Assembly: GCA_003695135.1 (NCBI GenBank)
Contig: RFIR01000320.1
Span: 1-9,162, forward strand
Reading direction: 5' to 3'
DNA: 9,162 nucleotides
From: Alphaproteobacteria bacterium
GTDB taxonomy: Bacteria; Pseudomonadota; Alphaproteobacteria; Rhodobacterales; Rhodobacteraceae
Shown: positions 1-6,183 of the stretch, piece by piece
Position numbering within the stretch: position 1 is the stretch's first letter
Layout: each line of letters opens with the position of its first letter
Notes under the pieces: model-generated
Seen by the model: only the letters and a program-made list of their open reading frames with translations
Database searches by the model: none
Told to the model about the DNA's origin: nothing
Position numbers and translations under genes: made by a program

Positions 1-491
1 AGCCCCAGCCGTTCCATCCCCTGCCGCGCCCGTTCCGGCTCGGAAAGCTGCGGATCGCGGCAGAAGGCGGCCAGCCGGTGGCAGTGGAAGTTGCGGCAGA
101 AGCGTTCGCGGGGGGCATCGAGCCTTTCGCGCACATAGCCGGCGAAATCGGTGCGCCGGGCGATGCGGGTGCCGGGGCTGTCATAGTCCTGCGTGCGCTC
201 GAAGGCATAGGCCGAGCGGATGCGGTCGAGCGGATCGCGCAGGAACATGATGGCATGGATGCGGGTCCCGGGCAGGCGCGGCACCGGCCCCATCGCGGTG
301 TGGGAGGAAAACGCCACCGCCTCGGGGCTGCCGGCCAGCCAGCAGGCCACGGCGCGGTGATTGTCCGAGGCCGGCAGCCCGTCGAATTCCCGCGTCACCC
401 AGCGATCGGCGAAATTGCGCTTGAGCACCTCGTCGAGCGAGGTGCCCGCATTCTTGAACAGGTGATAATGCAGGATGACCGTGCGGGTCAT
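1..491 (-). CDS. Sulfotransferase family protein, 3' end cut by window edge
   Basis: Only the first 163 residues are visible. They carry the two PAPS-binding signatures of cytosolic/Golgi-type sulfotransferases. The 5'-phosphosulfate loop is HLFKNAGTS at residues 10-18, the equivalent of the usual HxPKTAGTS, with Lys13 as the expected catalytic lysine. The 3'-phosphate motif is FLRDPLDRIRSAY at residues 83-95. Family members transfer sulfate from PAPS to a hydroxyl or amine of a carbohydrate or other acceptor; the acceptor cannot be read from sequence. No signal peptide or membrane segment is seen in this part, so a cytoplasmic enzyme acting on a glycan precursor is likely. The ATG overlaps the stop of the large upstream glycosyltransferase as ATGA, which fixes the start and points to translational coupling and a shared transcript. 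Given the neighbours, sulfation of a surface polysaccharide is the probable role (inference). The family call is firm; the substrate is unknown. Confidence 0.88.
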   Translation of the reverse strand, partial: MTRTVILHYHLFKNAGTSLDEVLKRNFADRWVTREFDGLPASDNHRAVACWLAGSPEAVAFSSHTAMGPVPRLPGTRIHAIMFLRDPLDRIRSAYAFERTQDYDSPGTRIARRTDFAGYVRERLDAPRERFCRNFHCHRLAAFCRDPQLSEPERARQGMERLG

Positions 492-3400
492 GCCCGCCGC
501 CCCTCCAGCAGGATCACCCGGGTCAGCCCGCATTCGGGCAGGGCCATGCGGTCGCAGCGCATCTCCCAGCCCGCCGCGACCAGCGCCTCGACCAGTGCCG
601 CCACCGCCTCCGGCGCCTCGGGCGGATCGCCCACCGCCGCGCCATGGGCAAGGCAGGCCACCGCCAGGCGACGCGCCTCCGGCGCCTCCTCCAGCGCCGC
701 GAAGAGCCGCGCGCCCGCCCCGGCATCGAGCCGCAGCGCCGCGAGCAGGATGCGCGGCGCGCCGGGCCCGGTCAGCCCGGCCCGGGCGCAGGCCTCGGCC
801 AGCCGCGGCAGATCGCCCGCCAGCATCACCGGCCCGGCCGCGCGCGCGGCATCGGGCAGATGGGCCAGCGCGCAGCCCGGCGCACCGAGCGCGCGGGCAA
901 GCGCATGGGCCAGCACCCGCTCGCCCGAGCGCGGCCCCTCCGGCGCGGGGGCGAGGCTGTCGGGATCGGCGAGGTCGAGAAACCGCCGCCTCTCGGCCCG
1001 GCCGGTGATCGGACAGCGGCCGGAAAACGGCGCGGTGTCGGTCTTGGCCAGAAGCCGCAGCAGCAGCTTCCGCGCCGCCTCAGGGGCGTATTCGCGGGCG
1101 ACGAATGCGCGCCCGGCATCGGAGAGCCGCTGCCACAGCGCCTCGTCCTCATGGAGCCGGCGCACCGCATCCACCCAGTCCTGCGGCTCGCGCGCGATCA
1201 GGATCTCCTTGCCCTCTTCCAGCCCCATCCCCTCCGCGGCGATGGGCGAGGCGATGCAGGGCAGCCCGGCGGCGAGCGAGGAGCCGACCTTGCCCTTGAC
1301 CCCCGCCCCGTAGCGCAGCGGCGCCACCGAGGCGATGCGCTGGTCGAGAAACGCGTCGAGATCGGGCACGAAGCCATGCACCACCACCCCGTCCTCGCGG
1401 ATCGAGGTGATCTCCTCGGGCGGGTGCGAGCCGGCGATGTGGAACTCCAGATCCGGCATCGCCGCGCGCAGTTCGGGCCAGACATCGCTGAGGAAGGCCA
1501 GCACCGCATCGATATTGGGGGTGTGGCGATAGCCGCCGACAAAGGCGATGCCGGACCGCCCCTCGCGCCGGGCCGGGGTCTCGCGCGGCTCGATGACCAG
1601 CGCGATCACCGTCAGCGGCGCCTGCACGCCTTCCTCTTCGCGCAACAGCTCGCGCTCGGCGGTGGAGACCACGATGGTGTCGGTGGCCATGCGGATCAGC
1701 CCCAGCTCGCGCGCCTTCAGCGCCCGGGCCTCCTCCGCCGCCTTGGGACCCGCCCCCTCCAGCCGCGCCTCGCGCTCGGCGCGCAGGTAATGCAGATCGA
1801 CGGTGTCGAAGATCAGCGGCGTCTGCGGGCACAGCCCGCGCAGCATCTGCGCCCATGCCCCGCCGGCGACGACGCGGTAGAGGAAGAAGAGGTCGAACTC
1901 ATGGGCGTGATCGCGCAAATACGCGCCGATGTCGCGGATATAGGGCCCGTGCAGCAGCTCCACCCCCATCTCCTGCAGCGCATGGCCGTAAGCGCCGCCG
2001 AGCGCGAGGTTGGCGGGGATGAAGGTGACGTCATAGCCCAGCCCGGTGAAGATGCGCAAAAACCACCAGGCGCTGAGCGAGCCCGAATCGCGGTCCGGCG
2101 TCGGGGTGATGGCGTCGATGACCAGGATGCGCGGGCGGGCCGGGCGCGGCAGGGCGCGCGGGTCGAGCCGGTGATCCTCGGCATGGCGCTCCAGCGCGAA
2201 TTCCCAGATCTCGCGCTGGCGGGCCTGGTTGCGGGTCTGATAGGCCTTGACGCCCCCGCTCAGCGACCGGCCCGAGGAGACGCCCTCGAAATGGACCACC
2301 TGCGCGCGCGGCTGGTAGAGCACGCGATAGCCGTGCTGGCGGATGCGCATCGCCAGGTCGCTGTCCTCGCAATAGGCCGGCGCATAGCGGGTGTCGAACC
2401 CGCCCAGCCGCCGCCACAGCGCCCGCGGCACCATGATCGCGGCGCCCGAGACATAGTCGACATCGCGCAGATAGTTGAAGCCCGGCTCGTCGGGATCGCC
2501 GCCCCGCCCGGCATTGGCGCCGCCGCCATTGCGCCAGACATGGCCGCCGGCCTCCTGCAGCGTGCCCTCGGGATAGATCAGCTTGGCGCCGATGAGCCCC
2601 GCCTCGGGATGGGCGGCAAAGCTGGCCAGCAGCCGGTCGACCCAGCCCGGCAGCACCGCGGTGTCGTTGTTGAGAAAATAGAGATAGCGTCCCCGCGCCG
2701 TCGCCGCGGCGGCGTTGCAGCTCTTCAGGAAGCCGAGATTTTCCGCATTGCGCCGGTAGCGGATGCCGGGGATGGCCGAAAACACCGCCTCGGTGTCGTC
2801 ATCGGAGCCGTCATCGGCCAGGATCACCTCGATCTCGGCCGCGTCGCCGGCGCGCAGGATCGAATAGAGGCAGCGCAGCGTGTAGGCGAACTGGTTGTAG
2901 ACCGGCACGATCACCGAGACCTCCGGCGCCTCGGGCGGCGGATCGGCAAAGCCCGCCGCCACCGCCGCGCGCAGCTCCGACCACGAGGCGAAATCGTCCT
3001 GCCAGGGCGGGATGCCGGTGGGCCGCGCCCCCTCATAGCGGCCATGCTCGACGAAATGCTGCAGCGGGGTGTGCGGATAGTCGCGCAACAGCCCCGGATG
3101 GCGGGCGAGATACAAGGCCTGGGCGAAATCGGGCGAGAGATCGACCCAGGGCTCGCGGCCATGGATCAGGTAATGCTCCAGCGGGCTCTGCCCCGGATCG
3201 GCATCGGCCATGTAGCGCGCGGCATAGGCGGCGCCGTCGAACCACGGGTTGGGGCGGAACCCCGCCCGCCAGCCGCCTGACAGGTAATGGACCAGCGGGT
3301 GGCAGCCCGGCGGCAGCGCGCCGCCGGCCTCGGCCAGATAGTGGCGGGCATCGAACAGCGGATGCGGCGACAGATCGGGCGGGGCGGGGGTGTCGAGAAA

Positions 3401-4480
3401 CACCTCCAGCAGCGTCAGCCCCAGCCGGCCCGGCCAGTCGAGCCGCTGCTGGGCGAAGACCCGGTCGTTGTCGAAGAGCGGATGCGGGTTGATGCCGGCG
3501 CCCGCCGCCTCGAGATAGGCCGCCAGCGGATCGCCCGCCGCCTCGGGATGGGTCTCGGCCACGAAATCGCCGCGGAAGAGCGGGCAGGGATCGGGGCGGT
3601 CGGCCGGGTCGCGCAGGGCATAGGCGCGCAGGATCTCCCAGCCCGTCCTGCCCGTGAGCCCCGGCTGCGCGGAAAGATGGGAAAGATCGAAGATCGGCCG
3701 CGGCGGCAGCGGCGGCGCATCGGCCGGCAGGCGGGCATAGGCGATCAGCGGATTGGCATGCGGGGCGGCGGCGAGGGCGGCGGCATCGAGCCGGCCGGCC
3801 AGCCAGGCCGGCACCACCCAGGGATGGGGCTGGCGCCCCTCGGCCCCGCCCCAGTAGAGATAGTGGAACAGCGGATGCATGCCGGCCGCGGCGATGTCGG
3901 GATTGCGCTGCAGATAGAACCGGCAGGAGAACAGCGCGCAGGGATCGTGCAGCGCCTCCAGCCCGTGGGCGGCGTAATGGGCAAACGGGCTGCGCGCGGC
4001 GCGCGCCTGGGGGTGGCGCGCGGCATACCAGACGGGATCGAACAGGCCCGAGCCTTCCAGATCGCGCAGGAATTCGCGCCGCTGCCCGGCCGAGGCGAAG
4101 CGCACGCTCACCCCTTCCGCATCCGGCGCGCCCGGCGCCTCCGGCACCCCGGACGCCATTGCCGCCGGCCCGGCCGCCTCCGCTCCGGGCGGGCTGCAGC
4201 ACCGCCCCTCGGCGCGGCCGGCCTGCAGCCAGTGCAGGAACGGGTTGATGCCGGCCTCGCGGATGTCGGGATAGCGCTGCAGATAGCCGGTGGTGGAGAA
4301 ATCCGGAGCGGGATCGCGCCCCTCGCGCCAGCCCGCCTCGCAGTAATGCGTCGCCGGATCGGTGCGGGAGAAATCCACATCCGGGTTGGCGCGGCGATAG
4401 AATTCCGCATCGATATGGCGGGCGATCAGCGCGATCTGCGCCGCGCGGTCGCTGAGAAGTTCGACGGTTCTGCTGCTCAT
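488..4480 (-). CDS. Giant multidomain glycosyltransferase: N-terminal repeats, GT2, GT4-like, unassigned tail
   Basis: This 1330-residue protein has at least three parts. Residues about 24-487 hold roughly ten copies, some degenerate, of a 33-40-residue motif of the form YLxxxPDIxxxGxxPLxHYxxxGxxEGRxPxP. A GT-A family 2 domain begins near residue 519 (VSVIVPVYNQ, 521-530), with nucleotide-binding DDGSDDDT (556-563), metal-binding NND (604-606) and an ED pair (705-706). A GT-B, family 4-like domain begins near 782 (RILVID, 784-789), with FVGGYRHTPN (980-989) starting its second Rossmann half and a GVKGKVG donor-site loop near 1060-1066. Residues 1150-1330 are an Ala-rich tail with CPITGRAE at 1156-1163. 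Most bacterial GT2 or GT4 enzymes have 300-400 residues, so this is a fusion able to add two different sugars. No signal peptide or transmembrane segment is evident, so it is probably cytoplasmic. The ATG at 4480 is chosen because GGGAGGGG lies just upstream and the repeats begin soon after. The stop overlaps the sulfotransferase start. Donor and acceptor sugars are unknown. Confidence 0.93.
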   Translation of the reverse strand: MSSRTVELLSDRAAQIALIARHIDAEFYRRANPDVDFSRTDPATHYCEAGWREGRDPAPDFSTTGYLQRYPDIREAGINPFLHWLQAGRAEGRCCSPPGAEAAGPAAMASGVPEAPGAPDAEGVSVRFASAGQRREFLRDLEGSGLFDPVWYAARHPQARAARSPFAHYAAHGLEALHDPCALFSCRFYLQRNPDIAAAGMHPLFHYLYWGGAEGRQPHPWVVPAWLAGRLDAAALAAAPHANPLIAYARLPADAPPLPPRPIFDLSHLSAQPGLTGRTGWEILRAYALRDPADRPDPCPLFRGDFVAETHPEAAGDPLAAYLEAAGAGINPHPLFDNDRVFAQQRLDWPGRLGLTLLEVFLDTPAPPDLSPHPLFDARHYLAEAGGALPPGCHPLVHYLSGGWRAGFRPNPWFDGAAYAARYMADADPGQSPLEHYLIHGREPWVDLSPDFAQALYLARHPGLLRDYPHTPLQHFVEHGRYEGARPTGIPPWQDDFASWSELRAAVAAGFADPPPEAPEVSVIVPVYNQFAYTLRCLYSILRAGDAAEIEVILADDGSDDDTEAVFSAIPGIRYRRNAENLGFLKSCNAAAATARGRYLYFLNNDTAVLPGWVDRLLASFAAHPEAGLIGAKLIYPEGTLQEAGGHVWRNGGGANAGRGGDPDEPGFNYLRDVDYVSGAAIMVPRALWRRLGGFDTRYAPAYCEDSDLAMRIRQHGYRVLYQPRAQVVHFEGVSSGRSLSGGVKAYQTRNQARQREIWEFALERHAEDHRLDPRALPRPARPRILVIDAITPTPDRDSGSLSAWWFLRIFTGLGYDVTFIPANLALGGAYGHALQEMGVELLHGPYIRDIGAYLRDHAHEFDLFFLYRVVAGGAWAQMLRGLCPQTPLIFDTVDLHYLRAEREARLEGAGPKAAEEARALKARELGLIRMATDTIVVSTAERELLREEEGVQAPLTVIALVIEPRETPARREGRSGIAFVGGYRHTPNIDAVLAFLSDVWPELRAAMPDLEFHIAGSHPPEEITSIREDGVVVHGFVPDLDAFLDQRIASVAPLRYGAGVKGKVGSSLAAGLPCIASPIAAEGMGLEEGKEILIAREPQDWVDAVRRLHEDEALWQRLSDAGRAFVAREYAPEAARKLLLRLLAKTDTAPFSGRCPITGRAERRRFLDLADPDSLAPAPEGPRSGERVLAHALARALGAPGCALAHLPDAARAAGPVMLAGDLPRLAEACARAGLTGPGAPRILLAALRLDAGAGARLFAALEEAPEARRLAVACLAHGAAVGDPPEAPEAVAALVEALVAAGWEMRCDRMALPECGLTRVILLEGRRA
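3019..4411 (-). repeat. Tandem protein-repeat region of the giant glycosyltransferase
   Basis: About ten units of 33-40 codons encode an aromatic residue, a PDI/PDV-like turn, Gly, a Pro-Leu/Phe pair, His-Tyr, then Gly, Glu-Gly-Arg and Pro-x-Pro. Clear units start near residues 27, 61, 147, 184, 376, 414 and 452; units near 222, 264, 302 and 336 are degenerate. Most copies have drifted at DNA level, but the stretches 4262-4286 and 3893-3917 match at 24 of 25 bases (coding YLQRYPDI and YLQRNPDI), which suggests recent duplication or gene conversion. I have met similar motifs beside glycosyltransferase domains in alphaproteobacteria but know no accepted function. Acceptor binding or spacing is a guess. 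Confidence 0.8.
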
Positions 4481-4490
4481 GCCCCCTCCC
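4481..4490 (-). promoter_or_regulatory. Ribosome binding site of the giant glycosyltransferase
   Basis: On the minus strand GGGAGGGGGC directly precedes the ATG at 4480. It is a strong Shine-Dalgarno match at short spacing. It decides the start, because the same frame stays open upstream to 4942 without any protein-like sequence. Confidence 0.65.
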
Positions 4491-4895
4491 GGCCGGACGC
4501 GACGGGCCGCCTGCCGGCGCCCGATGTCGCACCGCCGCGCCCCGGCGGCGAGCCGGCGCGGCCCGGCCCGGCCCCGCTCTAAGCCGATCGCGCAAACCCC
4601 GTCAAGCAGCCCGCATTGCCGCCGCGCCGGCCGCGGCCGGGCGGGGGCGGGCATGCCCGATATCGCAACTGGAATTCGACCTATTGAAATTTTAACGAAA
4701 CTGAATGATCTTACGTTTTCGCCACCCCGGCATCGAGTTCCGGCAGGCCGGTCTTGCCCCGGTCCGGGTCGGCATCGGTGCGATTCCGCGGCCGCGCAAT
4801 ATGAGGGAAGGGACCGTGCAGGGGCCTGGCGCATCCGGTCTTCGCGGCAGCGCATTTCGCCCTGCCGATCAGACGCACATGTAAAATGATTGGAA

Positions 4896-5212
4896 GAGAC
4901 CCCTGCAAAACCCGGATGCAGGCGGACATCCTGAATGCACAAGGTTTCGGAGGGACCAGATTTGCACGCGCGTGAAGTAATCAGGAAATAACTTCGCGAG
5001 ATTGCTGCGAAACTCCACCAGCCAGACCCGAGCGTTCCGCGCGGGCGCCACGAAATTGTGGCGCCGGATAAGTTTTTCTTATTTTCACTGTTGATTGATA
5101 AATATTGATTGGGGAATTATTTTCTAATTACTTTACACGCGCGCGATACACATTGGCAGAAAACGCGTCTCGCCTGAAATGCCCCGTCGCACCGGAGTTT
5201 CGCAGGGGTCTC
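4896..5212. mobile_element. Candidate MITE-like element or decayed IS remnant
   Basis: The plus-strand sequence GAGACCCCTGCAAAACCC at 4896-4913 is met by an inverted copy at 5194-5212, whose reverse complement is GAGACCCCTGCGAAACTCC. Fifteen of the first 16 bases agree, and looser similarity continues inward if small gaps are allowed. A third, direct copy, GAGATTGCTGCGAAACTCC at 4998-5016, matches the right end at 16 of 19 positions. The span of 317 bp is too short for a transposase and no transposase fragment is readable. No clear target-site duplication is seen. The ends recall insertion sequences I would tentatively place near the IS5 group, but that is memory and was not checked. The third copy may mark a nested or internally rearranged element. 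Confidence 0.5.
5044..5065. repeat. Perfect hairpin with GGCGCCAC arms, 6-nt loop
   Basis: Arms GGCGCCAC (5044-5051) and GTGGCGCC (5058-5065) enclose GAAATT. On the plus strand five T residues follow after 7 nt (5073-5077), so it could end plus-strand transcription weakly. No plus-strand gene lies upstream within this gap, so a terminator role is doubtful. It may be an operator or a mobile-element fold. It lies inside the candidate transposable element. Confidence 0.6.
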
Positions 5213-5247
5213 TATCAAATAAGTGAAAATCATGGATAGTCGACGCC

Positions 5248-5268
5248 GGCGCCGCATTTCGCGGCGCC
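5248..5268. repeat. Perfect hairpin with GGCGCCGC arms, possible methyltransferase terminator
   Basis: Arms GGCGCCGC (5248-5255) and GCGGCGCC (5261-5268) enclose ATTTC. It lies about 100 nt beyond the methyltransferase stop, where a transcript end could be expected, but no T-run follows on the minus strand, so an intrinsic terminator is only weakly supported. Its arms and loop closely resemble those of the hairpin at 5044-5065. Confidence 0.5.
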
Positions 5269-5370
5269 CGGACACGCGGACCGGGCCTGGCCGGTGGCAC
5301 CTGCCCTCCCCCCGTCCCCTCCCCCCCGCCGGGCGGCCATGGCGCGGGGTTTCATCCGACCGTTTGAAGA

Positions 5371-6069
5371 TCAGCGCAGTTCTGCAAACCCGGCGGCGCG
5401 GATCACGATCAGCGACTTGGTCATCAGCGCGAAGCGTTCGCGATAGAGCGTGCCGTCGGGAAACAGCCTGCGCACCAGCCACTGGTCGACCAGCTCGATG
5501 TGATCGGCATTGATCGCCGCGGCGCGGTAATCCTCCCGCCGCTTGGTGTAGCGGATGTTGAAGCGGTTGTTGAGCTGGGCCCGGGTCGGCGCCGGCAGCC
5601 AGTGGAAGAACGGCGCGCCGTAATGCGGCTCGATCGGGAACCACAGATAGGGGGTCTGCATGTAATAGGCCTCGCCCACCCGGCGGGTCTCGTCGGCGAA
5701 GCGGATCATGTTCTCCAGGCTGCCGACATGCTCGATCACGCTGTTGGAATGGGCCAGATCGAAGCTGGCATCGCCATATTGCGGCATGGCGCAGCCATCG
5801 CCCTGGACATAGGTCACGTCCATGGTGTCGGCCTCGTCGCGGCCGACGGCGAGCTCGTCCTCATAGTTCAGAAGCGTCAGCTCGACATGCGGGGCAAGCT
5901 CGGGGTCGAGCAGCCGCCAGTAATCGCGCCGCCCGCCGATATCGAGCACCCGCGCCCGGCCCTTCTTCGCCACGATGCCGCGCAACAGCGCGTCGAGCCG
6001 CCTGAAACGGGCGCGGCGAAAGCGCGAGGCGCGCGAACGGGGGTCGTTGGTATCGGGCCGCTTCGCCAT
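5371..6069 (-). CDS. Class I SAM-dependent methyltransferase
   Basis: This is a 232-residue, single-domain enzyme of the Methyltransf_11 type. Motif I, VLDIGG (41-46), forms the SAM glycine-rich loop. An acidic post-I region follows near residues 69-72. GDGCAMP (90-96) and SFDLAHSNSVIEHV (102-115) correspond to motifs III/IV of this fold, with the usual Asp and Glu-His. A C-terminal stretch rich in Tyr, Pro and Phe (about 130-155) could form the substrate lid. There is no signal peptide or membrane segment, so it is cytoplasmic. The start is fixed by GGGAGG five bases upstream. It lies 114 bp downstream of the family 2 glycosyltransferase in the same direction and probably shares its transcript. 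Methylation of a sugar on the locus glycan, or of its lipid or peptide acceptor, fits the context but is inference. The family includes many unrelated substrates, so the target stays open. Confidence 0.9.
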   Translation of the reverse strand: MAKRPDTNDPRSRASRFRRARFRRLDALLRGIVAKKGRARVLDIGGRRDYWRLLDPELAPHVELTLLNYEDELAVGRDEADTMDVTYVQGDGCAMPQYGDASFDLAHSNSVIEHVGSLENMIRFADETRRVGEAYYMQTPYLWFPIEPHYGAPFFHWLPAPTRAQLNNRFNIRYTKRREDYRAAAINADHIELVDQWLVRRLFPDGTLYRERFALMTKSLIVIRAAGFAELR

Positions 6070-6074
6070 CCGGG

Positions 6075-6080
6075 CCTCCC
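6075..6080 (-). promoter_or_regulatory. Ribosome binding site of the methyltransferase
   Basis: On the minus strand GGGAGG stands five bases before the ATG at 6069. This is a strong site and supports that start over any upstream codon. Confidence 0.75.
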
Positions 6081-6091
6081 TGCATTCATGC

Positions 6092-6131
6092 CCTGCCTGA
6101 TGCCGCCCGATCTGGGCGGGCCGGAGGCAGG
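6092..6131 (-). promoter_or_regulatory. Interrupted stem-loop between glycosyltransferase and methyltransferase genes
   Basis: An outer 7-bp stem (6092-6098 with 6125-6131) and an inner 6-bp stem (6103-6108 with 6114-6119, loop GATCT) can form between the two genes. The structure ends about 22 nt before the methyltransferase start codon and has no T-run. It could stabilise or segment the transcript, or affect translation. GC-rich DNA forms such stems often, so the functional call is weak. Confidence 0.3.
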
Positions 6132-6183
6132 CATAAGGCCTTGGGGTGAACGGATCGTGCGGCAGAACGCCCCGCCCGCCCCC

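Larger units (their letters stand above)
4481..5370. other. 890-bp intergenic region between methyltransferase and giant glycosyltransferase genes
   Basis: I find no convincing gene here. From 4481 to about 4660 it is very GC-rich, with trivial palindromes such as CCGGCCGCGGCCGG at 4627-4640. From about 4670 to 4720 it is moderately AT-rich and could hold the promoter of the giant glycosyltransferase, but I see no confident -35/-10 pair. From 4896 to 5212 it carries inverted repeats resembling transposon ends. An island at about 5067-5134 is roughly three-quarters A+T, far from the window average, and includes TTGATTG twice at a 14-bp period (5091 and 5105). Short frames such as 4869-5051 minus lack a ribosome binding site and resemble nothing known to me. 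Confidence 0.7.

Noticed and set aside
644..3280. Long plus-strand open frame opposite the giant glycosyltransferase (878 codons)
   Set aside because: Its product is a low-complexity mix of Arg, Gly, Ala and Pro without motifs, and the minus strand encodes intact GT2 and GT4 domains. Long antisense frames are expected in DNA this GC-rich.
3287..4582. Plus-strand open frame of 431 codons opposite the repeat region
   Set aside because: Low-complexity Arg/Gly/Ala product, no ribosome binding site, fully opposite well-supported coding sequence.
4627..4660. GC palindromes such as CCGGCCGCGGCCGG and CGGGCATGCCCG
   Set aside because: Short self-complementary GC strings are common by chance at this composition, and no A/T-rich flank or T-run suggests a terminator.
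4481..4942. In-frame upstream extension of the giant glycosyltransferase
   Set aside because: The extension reads as Arg/Pro/Cys-rich noncoding-like sequence, crosses part of the candidate transposable element, and a strong ribosome binding site sits directly before the ATG at 4480.
4869..5051. Minus-strand frame of 60 codons in the intergenic region
   Set aside because: It starts with GTG inside a hairpin, has no ribosome binding site, and overlaps the inverted-repeat element. Nothing in it looks conserved.
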